NCBI GenBank assembly: GCA_942490895.1
Contig: CALNZC010000066.1
Coordinates: 124,001 to 188,000 of the forward strand
Origin: JAGNXB01 sp942490895
Lineage (GTDB): Bacteria; Bacteroidota; Bacteroidia; Chitinophagales; Saprospiraceae
Direction: 5' to 3'
Length of the DNA: 64,000 bases
The translations under genes were made by a program, and so were the position numbers. Shown in pieces: positions 16,950 to 25,897 of this stretch; position 1 is the stretch's first letter, and every line of letters starts with the position of its first letter. The notes beneath the pieces are model-generated. The model worked only from the letters and a program-made list of their open reading frames with translations. It had not been told where the DNA came from and made no database searches.

Positions 16950-18527
16950 ATGAAAAAATCTGCCCTCCTTCTGTTTGTCCTGTCCGCTCTGGCCTTGGCT
17001 TTTTCTCCATTGAATGCCCAGGATGTACGTGGGTTTTGTGGCACTTCGCGTGCAACCCTAGATGGGATCACTGATCATCTGACTGAACGCATAGCCGAAC
17101 TTGCCAAGCAACCCGCTACCCAACGATCCGGTGCAGTCACTTATGTGCCCATCAAATTCCATATTGTCAACAAAAATGATGGCACAGGAGGTGTAGAGGT
17201 ATACCGTGTATTGGATATGCTGTGCGGATTGAATGAGTTCTATTCTGAAATGGACATCCAGTTCTACATGAAAGGCGGCATCAATACCTTTAATAGCAGT
17301 GTGGCTTATGATGATCCACGAAGCAATGCCGGTGTGCAAGTATTGTCAGCGAAGCGATTCAAAGCCTACATGAATATCTTCCTGACCAACCAGACCGGTG
17401 AGGCCAATGTCCTGGGATACTATACCAACGATGCACCCAACTATAACGTGGATGCCATCGTGATCCGTCGTGACCAGATCCTGTCGAACGCAGAAACAAT
17501 CGAACATGAAGCAGGCCACTACTTCAGTCTGCTCCATCCATTCAACGGTTGGGAATGTGAAGAATGGGATGCCAGTATCCATGGCAACCCCAATACCTTC
17601 ACGACAGCCCCCTGCAATTCGTTGAAGCCACCTTATAACAACGTACTTTCAGAATTTGCCGATGGAAGTAATTCTTCCAATTCAGGTGACTTCCTGACAG
17701 ATACACCCGCCGATTACAATCTTGGCCTGGGCTGGCCGAACTGTTCTTACTCAGGTGGATGTAAGGACAGCAAAGGTGTCCTCCTCAACCCGGATGAAGA
17801 AAACATCATGGGTTACTTTTCATTCTGTACGAATTATCATTTTTCTGATCAGCAGAAAAATATAGCTGTTGCGGAAATGAATGCCCGCAGCAACCTGCCC
17901 TCAAACAACAATCGCTATATCAATACGAATAGCACTCCTGAACTGGCTGAGCCAGGCCCTGTGACAGCGACCTTCCCTGAAAACAATGGTTTTTCAAACG
18001 GAATCAGCAATGTTACACTGGAATGGGAAGCCGGCCCGGGAGCAGAATCCTATATCATCCGCATTGATCGTATTTCCAGTTTCGGATTCATGCCGATCTA
18101 TTATTACACCACCGACCCTGAAGTCACCCTGGACTTCACTTTAGCGGATGGAAAGCAATATTACTGGTCGGTTTGGGCGTACAATGAGTACAACACTTGC
18201 GCGAATTGGGGAACCACCTTCAAGTTCACCTCTGGCATGTCTTCAGCTGTTCTGGATGTCGAAGGTTTGAACGCAGTAAAAGTCCTACCCAACCCTGTAG
18301 CTGTGAACCAGCCGATCGATGTGCAAGTGGTTGCTGATCATGATCTGCGACTGGACCTGGAGATCTACGACCTTGCTGGACGATTGATCTCCACTCAACG
18401 TCAGGTTTCCATTACCAATGGCAGTCAAGTCCTCCGAGTGATGAATGAGAGTCCTACAACTGGTGTGTATCTCCTGCGAATCAAAGGTGAGAAAGGAGTA
18501 CATACTGAACGGATCGTCATTCAGTAA
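16950..18527 (+). CDS. Secreted metzincin-type zinc metalloprotease with T9SS sorting domain
   Basis: A 525-residue protein with a Sec signal peptide (1-24). Its catalytic domain contains HEAGHYFSLLH (zinc ligands H186, H190, H196, catalytic E187), and a Met-turn NIMGYFSFC follows about 100 residues later. This is the metzincin plan, closest to family M43. A fibronectin-like region (about 335-430) comes next. The C-terminal about 80 residues (VKVLPNPVAV ... YDLAGRLI ... GVYLLRIKGE ... ERIVIQ) are a type A sorting signal of the type IX secretion system. It is expected to reach the cell surface or medium. The gene is monocistronic. Confidence 0.9.
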   Translation: MKKSALLLFVLSALALAFSPLNAQDVRGFCGTSRATLDGITDHLTERIAELAKQPATQRSGAVTYVPIKFHIVNKNDGTGGVEVYRVLDMLCGLNEFYSEMDIQFYMKGGINTFNSSVAYDDPRSNAGVQVLSAKRFKAYMNIFLTNQTGEANVLGYYTNDAPNYNVDAIVIRRDQILSNAETIEHEAGHYFSLLHPFNGWECEEWDASIHGNPNTFTTAPCNSLKPPYNNVLSEFADGSNSSNSGDFLTDTPADYNLGLGWPNCSYSGGCKDSKGVLLNPDEENIMGYFSFCTNYHFSDQQKNIAVAEMNARSNLPSNNNRYINTNSTPELAEPGPVTATFPENNGFSNGISNVTLEWEAGPGAESYIIRIDRISSFGFMPIYYYTTDPEVTLDFTLADGKQYYWSVWAYNEYNTCANWGTTFKFTSGMSSAVLDVEGLNAVKVLPNPVAVNQPIDVQVVADHDLRLDLEIYDLAGRLISTQRQVSITNGSQVLRVMNESPTTGVYLLRIKGEKGVHTERIVIQ

Positions 18528-18534
18528 GCACACA

Positions 18535-19002
18535 TCACTGTTGTTTTCGACGGCGGAATCGCCAGATCACTGTGAATGTAGAAACGGGCTCTCCGGTTTC
18601 TGCATCCAGGCCCTGTACATTCAATTTACAGCTGATCGGATCATCGGTCATTTCCGCCTTACGAATCGCAGAGAAGAGTGCTGGAAGCTGATCACACCGA
18701 AAGTATACAGTCCCCTTAGCCTGTTTGTGAAAGGACATTTCCATTTCTGTGACCAACATGGCCATTTTTAACTTGCGTTTCCGAATCAGGAGAAACGCCG
18801 GAAGTCCCGTTGCCATTTCTGCTGCAGCCGACTGGGCGACAAAATAGATCGATCCAAAAGGGTTGCGATTGAACCATCGATACCGCATACGTGTGGTACA
18901 GACCTGATCGTCGAGGAATTCGATCCGAACTCCCATCCAGGCCGCCGCAGGCAGATATCGCCATAGGAATAATGCAAATTGGCCGGAAGACATTTTCAAC
19001 AT
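18535..19002 (-). CDS. DUF4442 (hotdog-fold) protein
   Basis: A 155-residue protein matching the DUF4442 family of hotdog-fold, thioesterase-like proteins. Recognisable features are WRYLPAAAWMGVRIEFLDD, RYRWFNRNPFGSIYFVAQSAAAEMATG and the last strand TFTVIWRFRRRK. An acyl-CoA thioesterase role is possible from fold but unproven. ATG at 19002 is used; a second ATG lies at 18993. It converges on the metalloprotease gene with seven bases between stops. Confidence 0.78.
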   Translation of the reverse strand: MLKMSSGQFALFLWRYLPAAAWMGVRIEFLDDQVCTTRMRYRWFNRNPFGSIYFVAQSAAAEMATGLPAFLLIRKRKLKMAMLVTEMEMSFHKQAKGTVYFRCDQLPALFSAIRKAEMTDDPISCKLNVQGLDAETGEPVSTFTVIWRFRRRKQQ

Positions 19003-19235
19003 TTGGTGAAGATAGGTTACAGGGCACCTCTATCAACCCCACTCAATGGCCAAACGAAAATCCTTGATGTTCTTACCAAAGAATATTTTCGTGGTACTTC
19101 GTTGTTTATCCGTCACATAGCTATGGCCATTTTCCCTCTAAACACCTCGTCTCGCTCAGTCTTCTTTGGTCTTGGTCTATTTCGGAGGTGAATAGAAGTG
19201 CCCTATTGTTAAAAAACGATTCCTATATCCTACCC

Positions 19236-19243
19236 TATCTTTG
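19236..19243 (+). promoter_or_regulatory. -7 promoter box of xseAB, very close to the start codon
   Basis: TATCTTTG fits TAnnTTTG exactly but ends only four bases before the xseA ATG at 19248. If this box is used, transcription would start at or just beyond the ATG, implying a leaderless mRNA. Confidence 0.55.
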
Positions 19244-19247
19244 TGGG

Positions 19248-20504
19248 ATGTACACTGTCTTGCGCTTATCTCAGATCCAGGATCGGATTCATCGGGCGTT
19301 GGTCCTCAACTTCTCTGAACCCCTCTGGATTCGTGCGGAAGTGGCACAATCCAGATTAAACAGAGGTCACTACTACCTCCAACTGGTCGAAAAAGCTGAG
19401 GGGAGTGATGAACGGATCGCCCAGATGGATGCAGTATTATGGGGAAGTCGGACCAGAGGATTTCCGGATGCGGTCAAACAAGAATTACCTCATCTTCTGG
19501 AGGAAGGCCATGAGATACAGGTCCTGGTCAGGATCGATTATCATCCAATCTATGGGTTAAAGCTCAACCTGGAAGACATCGATCTGAATATCGCGCAAGG
19601 AAAAATGGCCTTGAGGCGACAACAGATCGTTCACGACTTGGAATCATCAGGGCTTCTTCGAAAAAACAGGGAACTCCCCTTCCCCCAAGTGATTCAACGG
19701 GTGGCGGTCATTACCTCACTACAAGCAGCTGGCTGGCAGGATTTCCAAGCTCAACTCCAGAACAATCCCTACGGATTCCAATTCCAGCTCGAGGTGTTTC
19801 CGGCAGCCATGCAAGGGGCGTCTGTTGAACAGGATGTCTTGAACCAGTTGCATGCCATCTCAGAACGGTTGGAACAATTTGATGTATGTGTGATCATTCG
19901 CGGCGGCGGGAGCAAGCTGGATCTGGCCTGGTTTGACAACCGCTCCATTGGTGAGCATATTGCCCTCCTGGGCATTCCGGTGCTGACTGGTATCGGGCAC
20001 GAGATCGATGAAACAGTCAGTGACCTTGTTGCGGCTCGTTCCTTAAAGACCCCAACCGCGGTGGCCTCTTTTATCCTGGAAACCAATCTGCATTTTGACA
20101 GTCATCTCATTGAGATCAGCCGTCTGATCAGCCAGGAAACAGAACGAGTGTTCCAGCATGCAAAAACAACACTGGATCAAATCAAGCAGTCCCTTCTCCA
20201 TACCGCAGGTCGGTTGATCGACCAACGGGAATGGCATGTCCAACAAATGGTCAAGGACCTGCGACGATCCTCCAGCCATTATCTGAATGATCTACAACAA
20301 CAGGTAATGCATCTCGAACAGCAGCTTCAACATATGGATCCCGACACGGTATTATCCAGAGGCTATAGCATGACCCTGTATCAAAACAAACCTCTCCGTG
20401 ATCCATCGTTGGTCCCAACTGGTGAACAGATCACAACCTTTCTGGAACACGGAACCCTCACCAGTATAACCCAATCGAATGAGCAAGAAGAAACAGAACT
20501 ATGA
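19248..20504 (+). CDS. xseA: Exodeoxyribonuclease VII large subunit
   Basis: The catalytic subunit of the single-strand-specific exonuclease VII, active in both directions on DNA. The 418-residue protein has the N-terminal OB fold (MYTVLRLSQIQDRIHRALVL ... WIRAEVAQSRLNRGHYYLQL), the central catalytic domain with VAVITSLQAAGWQDF, RGGGSKLDLAWFDN and PVLTGIGHEIDETVSDLVA, and a C-terminal coiled coil ending RGYSMTL. ATG at 19248 matches the family start; the frame open from 19188 covers the promoter. It overlaps xseB by 26 bases. Confidence 0.94.
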   Translation: MYTVLRLSQIQDRIHRALVLNFSEPLWIRAEVAQSRLNRGHYYLQLVEKAEGSDERIAQMDAVLWGSRTRGFPDAVKQELPHLLEEGHEIQVLVRIDYHPIYGLKLNLEDIDLNIAQGKMALRRQQIVHDLESSGLLRKNRELPFPQVIQRVAVITSLQAAGWQDFQAQLQNNPYGFQFQLEVFPAAMQGASVEQDVLNQLHAISERLEQFDVCVIIRGGGSKLDLAWFDNRSIGEHIALLGIPVLTGIGHEIDETVSDLVAARSLKTPTAVASFILETNLHFDSHLIEISRLISQETERVFQHAKTTLDQIKQSLLHTAGRLIDQREWHVQQMVKDLRRSSSHYLNDLQQQVMHLEQQLQHMDPDTVLSRGYSMTLYQNKPLRDPSLVPTGEQITTFLEHGTLTSITQSNEQEETEL

Positions 20505-20679
20505 TGCCGCCATGACAGAGCTGCAATCCATCCTCACCAAATTACAGGATGGGAATATCGGATTGGAGGACATGCGCGAGGAGGTTTCCAGAGCTATGCT
20601 TCTGATCACCACTTGTCGGCAACAATTGCGAGAAACCAAAGAGGCGATCGATCAGATCACTACCGAATCAGAAGGTTGA
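20479..20679 (+). CDS. xseB: Exodeoxyribonuclease VII small subunit
   Basis: A 66-residue helical protein (MSKKKQNYDAAMTELQSILT, then LQDGNIGLEDM and TCRQQLRETKEAI) of normal XseB length. Several copies bind the coiled coil of XseA and are needed for its activity. It begins inside the 3' end of xseA, which fits translational coupling, and its last 28 bases overlap the convergent PAP2 gene. Confidence 0.93.
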   Translation: MSKKKQNYDAAMTELQSILTKLQDGNIGLEDMREEVSRAMLLITTCRQQLRETKEAIDQITTESEG

Positions 20680-21317
20680 CGTCGGTTCCGGGTCAGTCTA
20701 TAATGAACCATGGCCATTAATAGAGCCACGACCACGCCCAAAAATGATCCGAAAAGAACATCTCGCAGAAAGTGCATGACCAGGTAAATCCGGCTCACAC
20801 CAACGAGAATGGCTAGAAAAAACAGAATGATCCAGAGTCCTTTCTGTGCCCGAAAGAGATAGATGGTAAACGCGGCGAGCGCAAATGCACTCATAGTATG
20901 GCCGGATGGAAAGGATGTAAAGCCTGCCAGAGGGGTGATCCCATCTACCAGGATGATCTGATCACGAAACCAGTCGGCATCAACAAAATGGCCAGGTCTG
21001 GGAGAATGAAAGTAGACCTTTGCCAGGTAACTGAAGAGGGAGACAAGGAATCCAACTAATGGAATCCAAATCGCATCCTTCCAGCGGGTGATCAGGACAA
21101 TTAAAGTGATGATGATGTATCCATGTTCCTCCCCCCACTGAGTGCCGTAGATAAACAGAAGGTCAGTTGCTGTGCCTTTCCAGCTATTGAAAAACACAAG
21201 CTCCACTCCGGGTGGATATGCGAGAACAATGGTCAGGCAAGCCATCCAAAACACCAGGCAAGCGATCAAAAATGGTTGCAAGGCATTGAATACTGCATGA
21301 AAAGTTGCCCGCATCAT
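20652..21317 (-). CDS. PAP2 family phosphatase
   Basis: A 221-residue integral membrane protein with about six hydrophobic segments. The three PAP2 phosphatase motifs are present: KVYFHSPRP (KxxxxxxRP), FPSGHT (PSGH) and SRIYLVMHFLRDV (SRxxxxxHxxxD). Likely substrates are undecaprenyl pyrophosphate, phosphatidate or lipid A phosphate; the sequence does not decide. It starts directly at the end of the LptF/LptG permease gene (TAATG overlap), which suggests joint expression and an envelope-lipid role. Confidence 0.9.
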   Translation of the reverse strand: MMRATFHAVFNALQPFLIACLVFWMACLTIVLAYPPGVELVFFNSWKGTATDLLFIYGTQWGEEHGYIIITLIVLITRWKDAIWIPLVGFLVSLFSYLAKVYFHSPRPGHFVDADWFRDQIILVDGITPLAGFTSFPSGHTMSAFALAAFTIYLFRAQKGLWIILFFLAILVGVSRIYLVMHFLRDVLFGSFLGVVVALLMAMVHYRLTRNRRQPSDSVVI

Positions 21318-22852
21318 TAGGATTTCGATCTGGTAAAAACATGACGAAACAGACGCAATATCGGCTGGACAATTTTATCCATATCGACGATCTTGGAATC
21401 TCTCATCGCGCGAACAGTCAGAAAAATACCGACCGGCAACAGGACTATACTGGCCATCCAGGCCCCGAGAAAGGGCGAGATCACCAGTTTTTCGGCCAGG
21501 TTTTTAAAGAGCATGCTGATGATCATAAAAAAGATAAAAAAGACAATGGCGATCAGCATAGGATAGCCAAAACCACCTTTACGCACGATGGCCCCCATGG
21601 AGCCCCCGATCAGCAGAAAGATCAGGCAAATGGCAGCCAGGCTGAACTTGGAATGTACTTCAATGTCATACTTGGCCAGGCTCTTGGAGATCTCTTCATT
21701 CATACGTTGCGTGGATGCAATTTCCCCTTGTACCGATCGCGCCATCGTTCTTGCCCGATTGAGGAGCAGCGTCCTGTCCTTGACCGGAAAAGTCTCCAGG
21801 AGATCATGCACCGGCCGCAAGCTGTCCACTACAGCGATCTGTTCAACTGCAATTGGTTCGAAAGCCGGAACCGTGCCCGTGATATCCATCACTTTTTCCT
21901 TTCCGGGAATAGGTTGTGGTAAGGTCCGCACCTGACGGGAGATCATTGTCGAATCGCGATCTCCGGGTCGAGGCAGGTAGGGGCGGATCTGCTTTTGAAA
22001 AGTCACATTTCTTGTCAAGCGAATTTGCGCCACAGAATCTCGGGAATCATTGATTTGAGCGATGGTCATAACAGAAGCATTCGTCTTGAACGACTCTTCA
22101 TCCGTTCGATCCAGATCAAACTGGCCCAGATCGAATTTCTTTTCCCAATGCCCGAATGTTGTGCGAACAAAAGGCCGTCCACCCGTACCCTGCTGCTGAT
22201 CTGTTTCCTGATATTGATTACCCTTGTCTAACTCCATGATCAGATATCGTCCATCATCCGAAGTATAAAAGCGTCCCTCTTCGGCAGTAATGACCTGAAA
22301 TAGCCGGGAGTTATCCTCCGGGTAGACCATCACATCATAAATAGTCAGTCCATCCTCAGATTTACTGCCCACATAAATCACGTACTCATCAAAGTCACTA
22401 TTAAACGTACCCGCTTCCAGATTCAGGCTGGGTTTCTGTTTGCGTACATCATACAATCTGGTCTTCCCCTTCAGATTGGCAATGGGAATGAACCAGTTCG
22501 AACAAACAAACGAAAAGATCGAGATGCCAAAAACCAGAAAAAACAGGGGTCGCATGACACGGCCCAGGGAGATCCCGGCAGATTTCATGCTGGATAATTC
22601 ATAACGCTCCGCCAGATTGCCAAACACCATCACTGAACTGATCAGGACCGCAATTGGCAGAGCCAATGGGACCAGAGACATGGACAGGTAAAACACCATT
22701 TCCAGAATGAACAACAAACTGGAGCCTTTGCCGATGATATCATCAATGTACACCCAGAGTACCTGGAGAATCAAAACGAACAGGGCAATAAAAAAGGTAC
22801 CCACGAATGGGGTGATAAAGGATCGGATCAGGTACCAGTCTATTCGTTTCAC
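21317..22852 (-). CDS. LptF/LptG family permease (YjgP/YjgQ)
   Basis: A 511-residue protein: three N-terminal membrane segments, a large periplasmic beta-jellyroll region (about 95-395) and three C-terminal segments. The N-terminus (M)KRIDWYLIRSFITPFVGTFF and the segment ELSSMKSAGISLGRVMRP (coupling helix) are typical for LptF/LptG, which with LptB2 extract lipopolysaccharide from the inner membrane. A GTG at 22852 is chosen because a TATCTTTG box lies at 22879-22872; the longer frame to 22888 would run through this promoter. A PAP2 gene follows directly. Confidence 0.9.
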   Translation of the reverse strand: MKRIDWYLIRSFITPFVGTFFIALFVLILQVLWVYIDDIIGKGSSLLFILEMVFYLSMSLVPLALPIAVLISSVMVFGNLAERYELSSMKSAGISLGRVMRPLFFLVFGISIFSFVCSNWFIPIANLKGKTRLYDVRKQKPSLNLEAGTFNSDFDEYVIYVGSKSEDGLTIYDVMVYPEDNSRLFQVITAEEGRFYTSDDGRYLIMELDKGNQYQETDQQQGTGGRPFVRTTFGHWEKKFDLGQFDLDRTDEESFKTNASVMTIAQINDSRDSVAQIRLTRNVTFQKQIRPYLPRPGDRDSTMISRQVRTLPQPIPGKEKVMDITGTVPAFEPIAVEQIAVVDSLRPVHDLLETFPVKDRTLLLNRARTMARSVQGEIASTQRMNEEISKSLAKYDIEVHSKFSLAAICLIFLLIGGSMGAIVRKGGFGYPMLIAIVFFIFFMIISMLFKNLAEKLVISPFLGAWMASIVLLPVGIFLTVRAMRDSKIVDMDKIVQPILRLFRHVFTRSKS

Positions 22853-22871
22853 AGTATAAAATCGAGAACGG

Positions 22872-22879
22872 CAAAGATA
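22872..22879 (-). promoter_or_regulatory. -7 promoter box of the LptF/LptG-PAP2 unit
   Basis: TATCTTTG on the minus strand lies 19 bases upstream of the GTG at 22852, which decides this start codon over the ATG at 22888. Confidence 0.65.
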
Positions 22880-22957
22880 GAACGCCATCCGTGCTCACGG
22901 GCACGACTATCCATGGAATCGCCTATTTTGTCCGCATATTCATTATAACGATACCAA

Positions 22958-23995
22958 ATGGCCCGGATATCTTTACTCCTTCTTATTCTTCTTCCATCAC
23001 TTCAAATCTCCGCTCAGTCCATATCTCAGACTCCCGGTAGTACGCGATTGGCGGTTAAAGAACAACGGCAAGTACTTCTGGAAAACAGCTGGGTGCGGCA
23101 CATTCCCTTCCAAAATGTCGGGCCGAGTATTTTTTCCGGACGTGTTGTCGATCTGGCTGTAAATCCAGCCAATCCCAGTCAATTCCTGGTGGCCTATGCG
23201 TCCGGAGGATTGTGGCAGACCAACAATAATGGTTCATCCTTTACTCCCCTCTTCGATCAGGAAGCCGTGATGACCATCGGGGCCATTGCTGCGGATTGGT
23301 CCTCTGGAACGATATGGGTAGGTACCGGTGAGGTTAATTCCAGCCGGTCCAGTTATGCGGGGGTAGGTATCTATATGAGTCAGGATTCGGGCCGGACCTG
23401 GCAACACCGGGGATTACCGGAAAGTCATCACATTGGTCGGATCATATTGCACCCGGACGATCCGATGATCGCCTGGGTCGCCGTTCTCGGGCACCTCTAT
23501 TCCGATAATCCAGAACGGGGCATCTATCATACTCGTGATGGAGGTCTCACCTGGGAGCACACTCTTTATGTGAACGACCATACCGGCGCTGTTGACCTGA
23601 TCATGGACCCAAAAAATCCGGATCGACTCTTTGCGGCTCTATGGGAACGGGATCGCAAAGCCTGGAACCTGTCCGAATCCGGAGCCTATTCAGGTATTTA
23701 TCAAAGTGAAGATGGGGGACTATACTGGACATTGATCAGCTCGGCTGACCGTGGATTCCCTGCTGGAGAGGGCGCAGGTCGAATTGGATTGGCCATGGGA
23801 TATCGCGGGGATCAACGTGTTCTCTTTGCCTTGATCGATAACCAGACACGACGTTCATCCAGTCAGGAATCCGCAGACACCAGCCGTCTTTCAAAGGATG
23901 ATCTTCGCAACATGGCGAAGGCAGACTTCCTTAAACGTCTCCAAAATGAAGGTGCAAACCTATTTGGACGAAAATGGATTTCCAGACAAATATGA
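22958..23995 (+). CDS. BNR/VPS10-like repeat protein, N-terminal part of a frameshifted gene
   Basis: The first 345 codons of a large secreted protein with a signal peptide (residues 1-20, ending ISAQ). They encode beta-propeller repeats with Asp-box motifs (SQDSGRTW, TRDGGLTW, SEDGGLYW) as in sortilin/VPS10-like and BNR glycosidase-like proteins of Bacteroidota. After about 23930 the frame degenerates, and the homologous sequence continues one frame on (LDENGFPDKYDADRV). Deleting one A of the AAAA tract at 23942-23945 would rejoin them as FLKRLQMKVQTYLDENGF. This is either a genuine frameshift mutation or an error in the sequence. The propeller's ligand is unknown. Confidence 0.8.
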   Translation: MARISLLLLILLPSLQISAQSISQTPGSTRLAVKEQRQVLLENSWVRHIPFQNVGPSIFSGRVVDLAVNPANPSQFLVAYASGGLWQTNNNGSSFTPLFDQEAVMTIGAIAADWSSGTIWVGTGEVNSSRSSYAGVGIYMSQDSGRTWQHRGLPESHHIGRIILHPDDPMIAWVAVLGHLYSDNPERGIYHTRDGGLTWEHTLYVNDHTGAVDLIMDPKNPDRLFAALWERDRKAWNLSESGAYSGIYQSEDGGLYWTLISSADRGFPAGEGAGRIGLAMGYRGDQRVLFALIDNQTRRSSSQESADTSRLSKDDLRNMAKADFLKRLQNEGANLFGRKWISRQI

Positions 23996-25862
23996 TGCGG
24001 ACCGGGTAATCCGTATGATCCGACAGGATTCCATCCTCCCCGAAGCACTCGTGCATTACATTGAAGGGGCCAACAGCCTGCTCTTTGACACACCCGTTGT
24101 GGGTGCCGAGATCTATGCACTCACTGGGAGTGACCCGACATGGAAAAAAACCCATGAAGGATTTCTGGATGACATTTTTTACTCCTATGGGTATTATTTT
24201 GGTCAGATCCGGGTACAGGCTGACAATCCGGACAATCTCTATATCATGGGTGTTCCCATCCTGCATTCGACGGATGGTGGCAGTTCGTTCACTTCGGTCA
24301 ATGCGGAGAATGTCCATGTGGATCATCATGCCCTCTGGATAAATCCAGATGCACCAGACCATCACATACTTGGAAATGATGGAGGGGTATATATCAGCCA
24401 GGATGCCGGGGAAACCTGGATCAGGGCCAACCGACCGCCTGTAGGGCAGTTTTATACAGTAGCGGTAGATGACGCCAAACCCTTTCATATCTACGGAGGG
24501 CTCCAAGACAATGGCGTCTGGAAAGGCCCATCCAACTACAAGGGGTCATTGCGATGGGAAATGACTGGGCAATACCCCTATAAATCCCTGCTCGGCGGTG
24601 ATGGCATGCAGATACAGATCGACCCAAGGGATGATGCACGTACGGTATACACCGGCTTTCAATTCGGGTTCTATTATCGTTTGGATACGCAAACAGGAGA
24701 TCAGACGCTCATCACTCCAAAACCTGCATTGGGCGAACGTCCTTATCGATGGAACTGGCAGACACCCATCCATTTATCCAAACACAATCCTGACATCCTC
24801 TATATGGGTGCTCAAAAACTACTGCGCTCCATGGACCAGGGAGGTCATTTTGGAGAGATGAGTCAAGACTTGACTAAAGGTGGCCGGACAGGGGATGTGC
24901 CCTATGGTACCCTGACCACCATCCATGAATCGCCACTGACTTTCGGATTGATCTACTGTGGTAGTGATGATGGGTTAGTCCATGTGACCAGAGATGGTGG
25001 ATACAGCTGGGAAAAAATAACAACGGGTTTACCAGAAGACCTTTGGGTGACCAGAGTACAAGCATCGCGTTTTGTCGAAGGGCGAGTATACCTCGCCTTA
25101 AACGGCTACCGATGGGACCATTTTGATGCTTATGTCTATCGTTCAGAGGATTTTGGGACGACCTGGGAACGGATCTGCACAGACCTCCCGGCCGAACCTG
25201 TGAATGTGGTCAAAGAGGACCCCTCCAACCCTGATCTGCTGTATATCGGAACAGACCATGGCGTATATGCCAGTTTGGATCGGGGTGAACATGTCATGCC
25301 TTTTGACGAGGGACTTCCACGAGTTTCCGTTCACGATCTGGCCATTCATACGTCAAGCAGCACCCTCGTCCTCGGAACACACGGACGGAGCTTTTTCATT
25401 GCCGATCTGAAAAATGTGCAATCCCTTAATCCTGAAGTCACGGATAAACCCCTGACGCTGATCACGCCGGATCCGATCCGATACCAAAAAGGCTGGGGCA
25501 AGAGTTGGAGCAAGTGGCTCGACGCAAATACTCCTGAAGTCCCGGTTTGGACTTTCTCCCAGGAGAACCGAACCATGACCTGGGAGGTTTATCCGGAAAA
25601 TGAGTCTAAACTATTACTGGCTTCAGGCGAAGTGAATATCGCCAAAGGACTGTCACATTGGACTTATGACCTGAGCATTTCAAATGAAAAAGGCAAACAG
25701 AAATGGATCACTCACCTCCTGAAAAACGGAGATCCTGCGCCACAGGATAGTGACAACGGTCAGATGTACCTCACTCCGGGTAAATACCGGATCCTGCTCA
25801 AAGACAAAACCGAAGCATTGGAAACCATCCTGGAGGTAACATTAAAAAAGCGGGGCACCTGA
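23946..25862 (+). CDS. BNR/VPS10-like repeat protein, C-terminal part of the same gene
   Basis: Continuation of the preceding gene in the next frame; about 638 residues from the ATG at 23946, and the frame is open back to 23898. It holds further Asp-box repeats (STDGGSSF, SQDAGETW, TRDGGYSW, SEDFGTTW, SLDRGEH) and a C-terminal beta-rich domain (about the last 110 residues). It has no signal peptide of its own, so the fragment alone would not be exported. The intact protein would be about 967 residues. The stop codon lies inside the terminator hairpin. Confidence 0.8.
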   Translation: MKVQTYLDENGFPDKYDADRVIRMIRQDSILPEALVHYIEGANSLLFDTPVVGAEIYALTGSDPTWKKTHEGFLDDIFYSYGYYFGQIRVQADNPDNLYIMGVPILHSTDGGSSFTSVNAENVHVDHHALWINPDAPDHHILGNDGGVYISQDAGETWIRANRPPVGQFYTVAVDDAKPFHIYGGLQDNGVWKGPSNYKGSLRWEMTGQYPYKSLLGGDGMQIQIDPRDDARTVYTGFQFGFYYRLDTQTGDQTLITPKPALGERPYRWNWQTPIHLSKHNPDILYMGAQKLLRSMDQGGHFGEMSQDLTKGGRTGDVPYGTLTTIHESPLTFGLIYCGSDDGLVHVTRDGGYSWEKITTGLPEDLWVTRVQASRFVEGRVYLALNGYRWDHFDAYVYRSEDFGTTWERICTDLPAEPVNVVKEDPSNPDLLYIGTDHGVYASLDRGEHVMPFDEGLPRVSVHDLAIHTSSSTLVLGTHGRSFFIADLKNVQSLNPEVTDKPLTLITPDPIRYQKGWGKSWSKWLDANTPEVPVWTFSQENRTMTWEVYPENESKLLLASGEVNIAKGLSHWTYDLSISNEKGKQKWITHLLKNGDPAPQDSDNGQMYLTPGKYRILLKDKTEALETILEVTLKKRGT

Positions 25863-25877
25863 GGCACCCCGCTTTTT
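25844..25877. terminator. Bidirectional terminator between the BNR gene and ftsZ
   Basis: AAAAAGCGGGG pairs with CCCCGCTTTTT around an 11-base loop that can pair further (CCT/AGG). The stop codon TGA (25860-25862) of the BNR gene is in the loop. T-runs flank both sides, so it can also end the dcw transcript after ftsZ. Confidence 0.88.
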
Positions 25878-25897
25878 GATTCAAATTGTGGCATCGA

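Noticed and set aside
21305..21922. 205-codon plus-strand frame opposite the LptF/LptG gene
   Set aside because: Low-complexity charged translation, antisense to a well-supported membrane protein.
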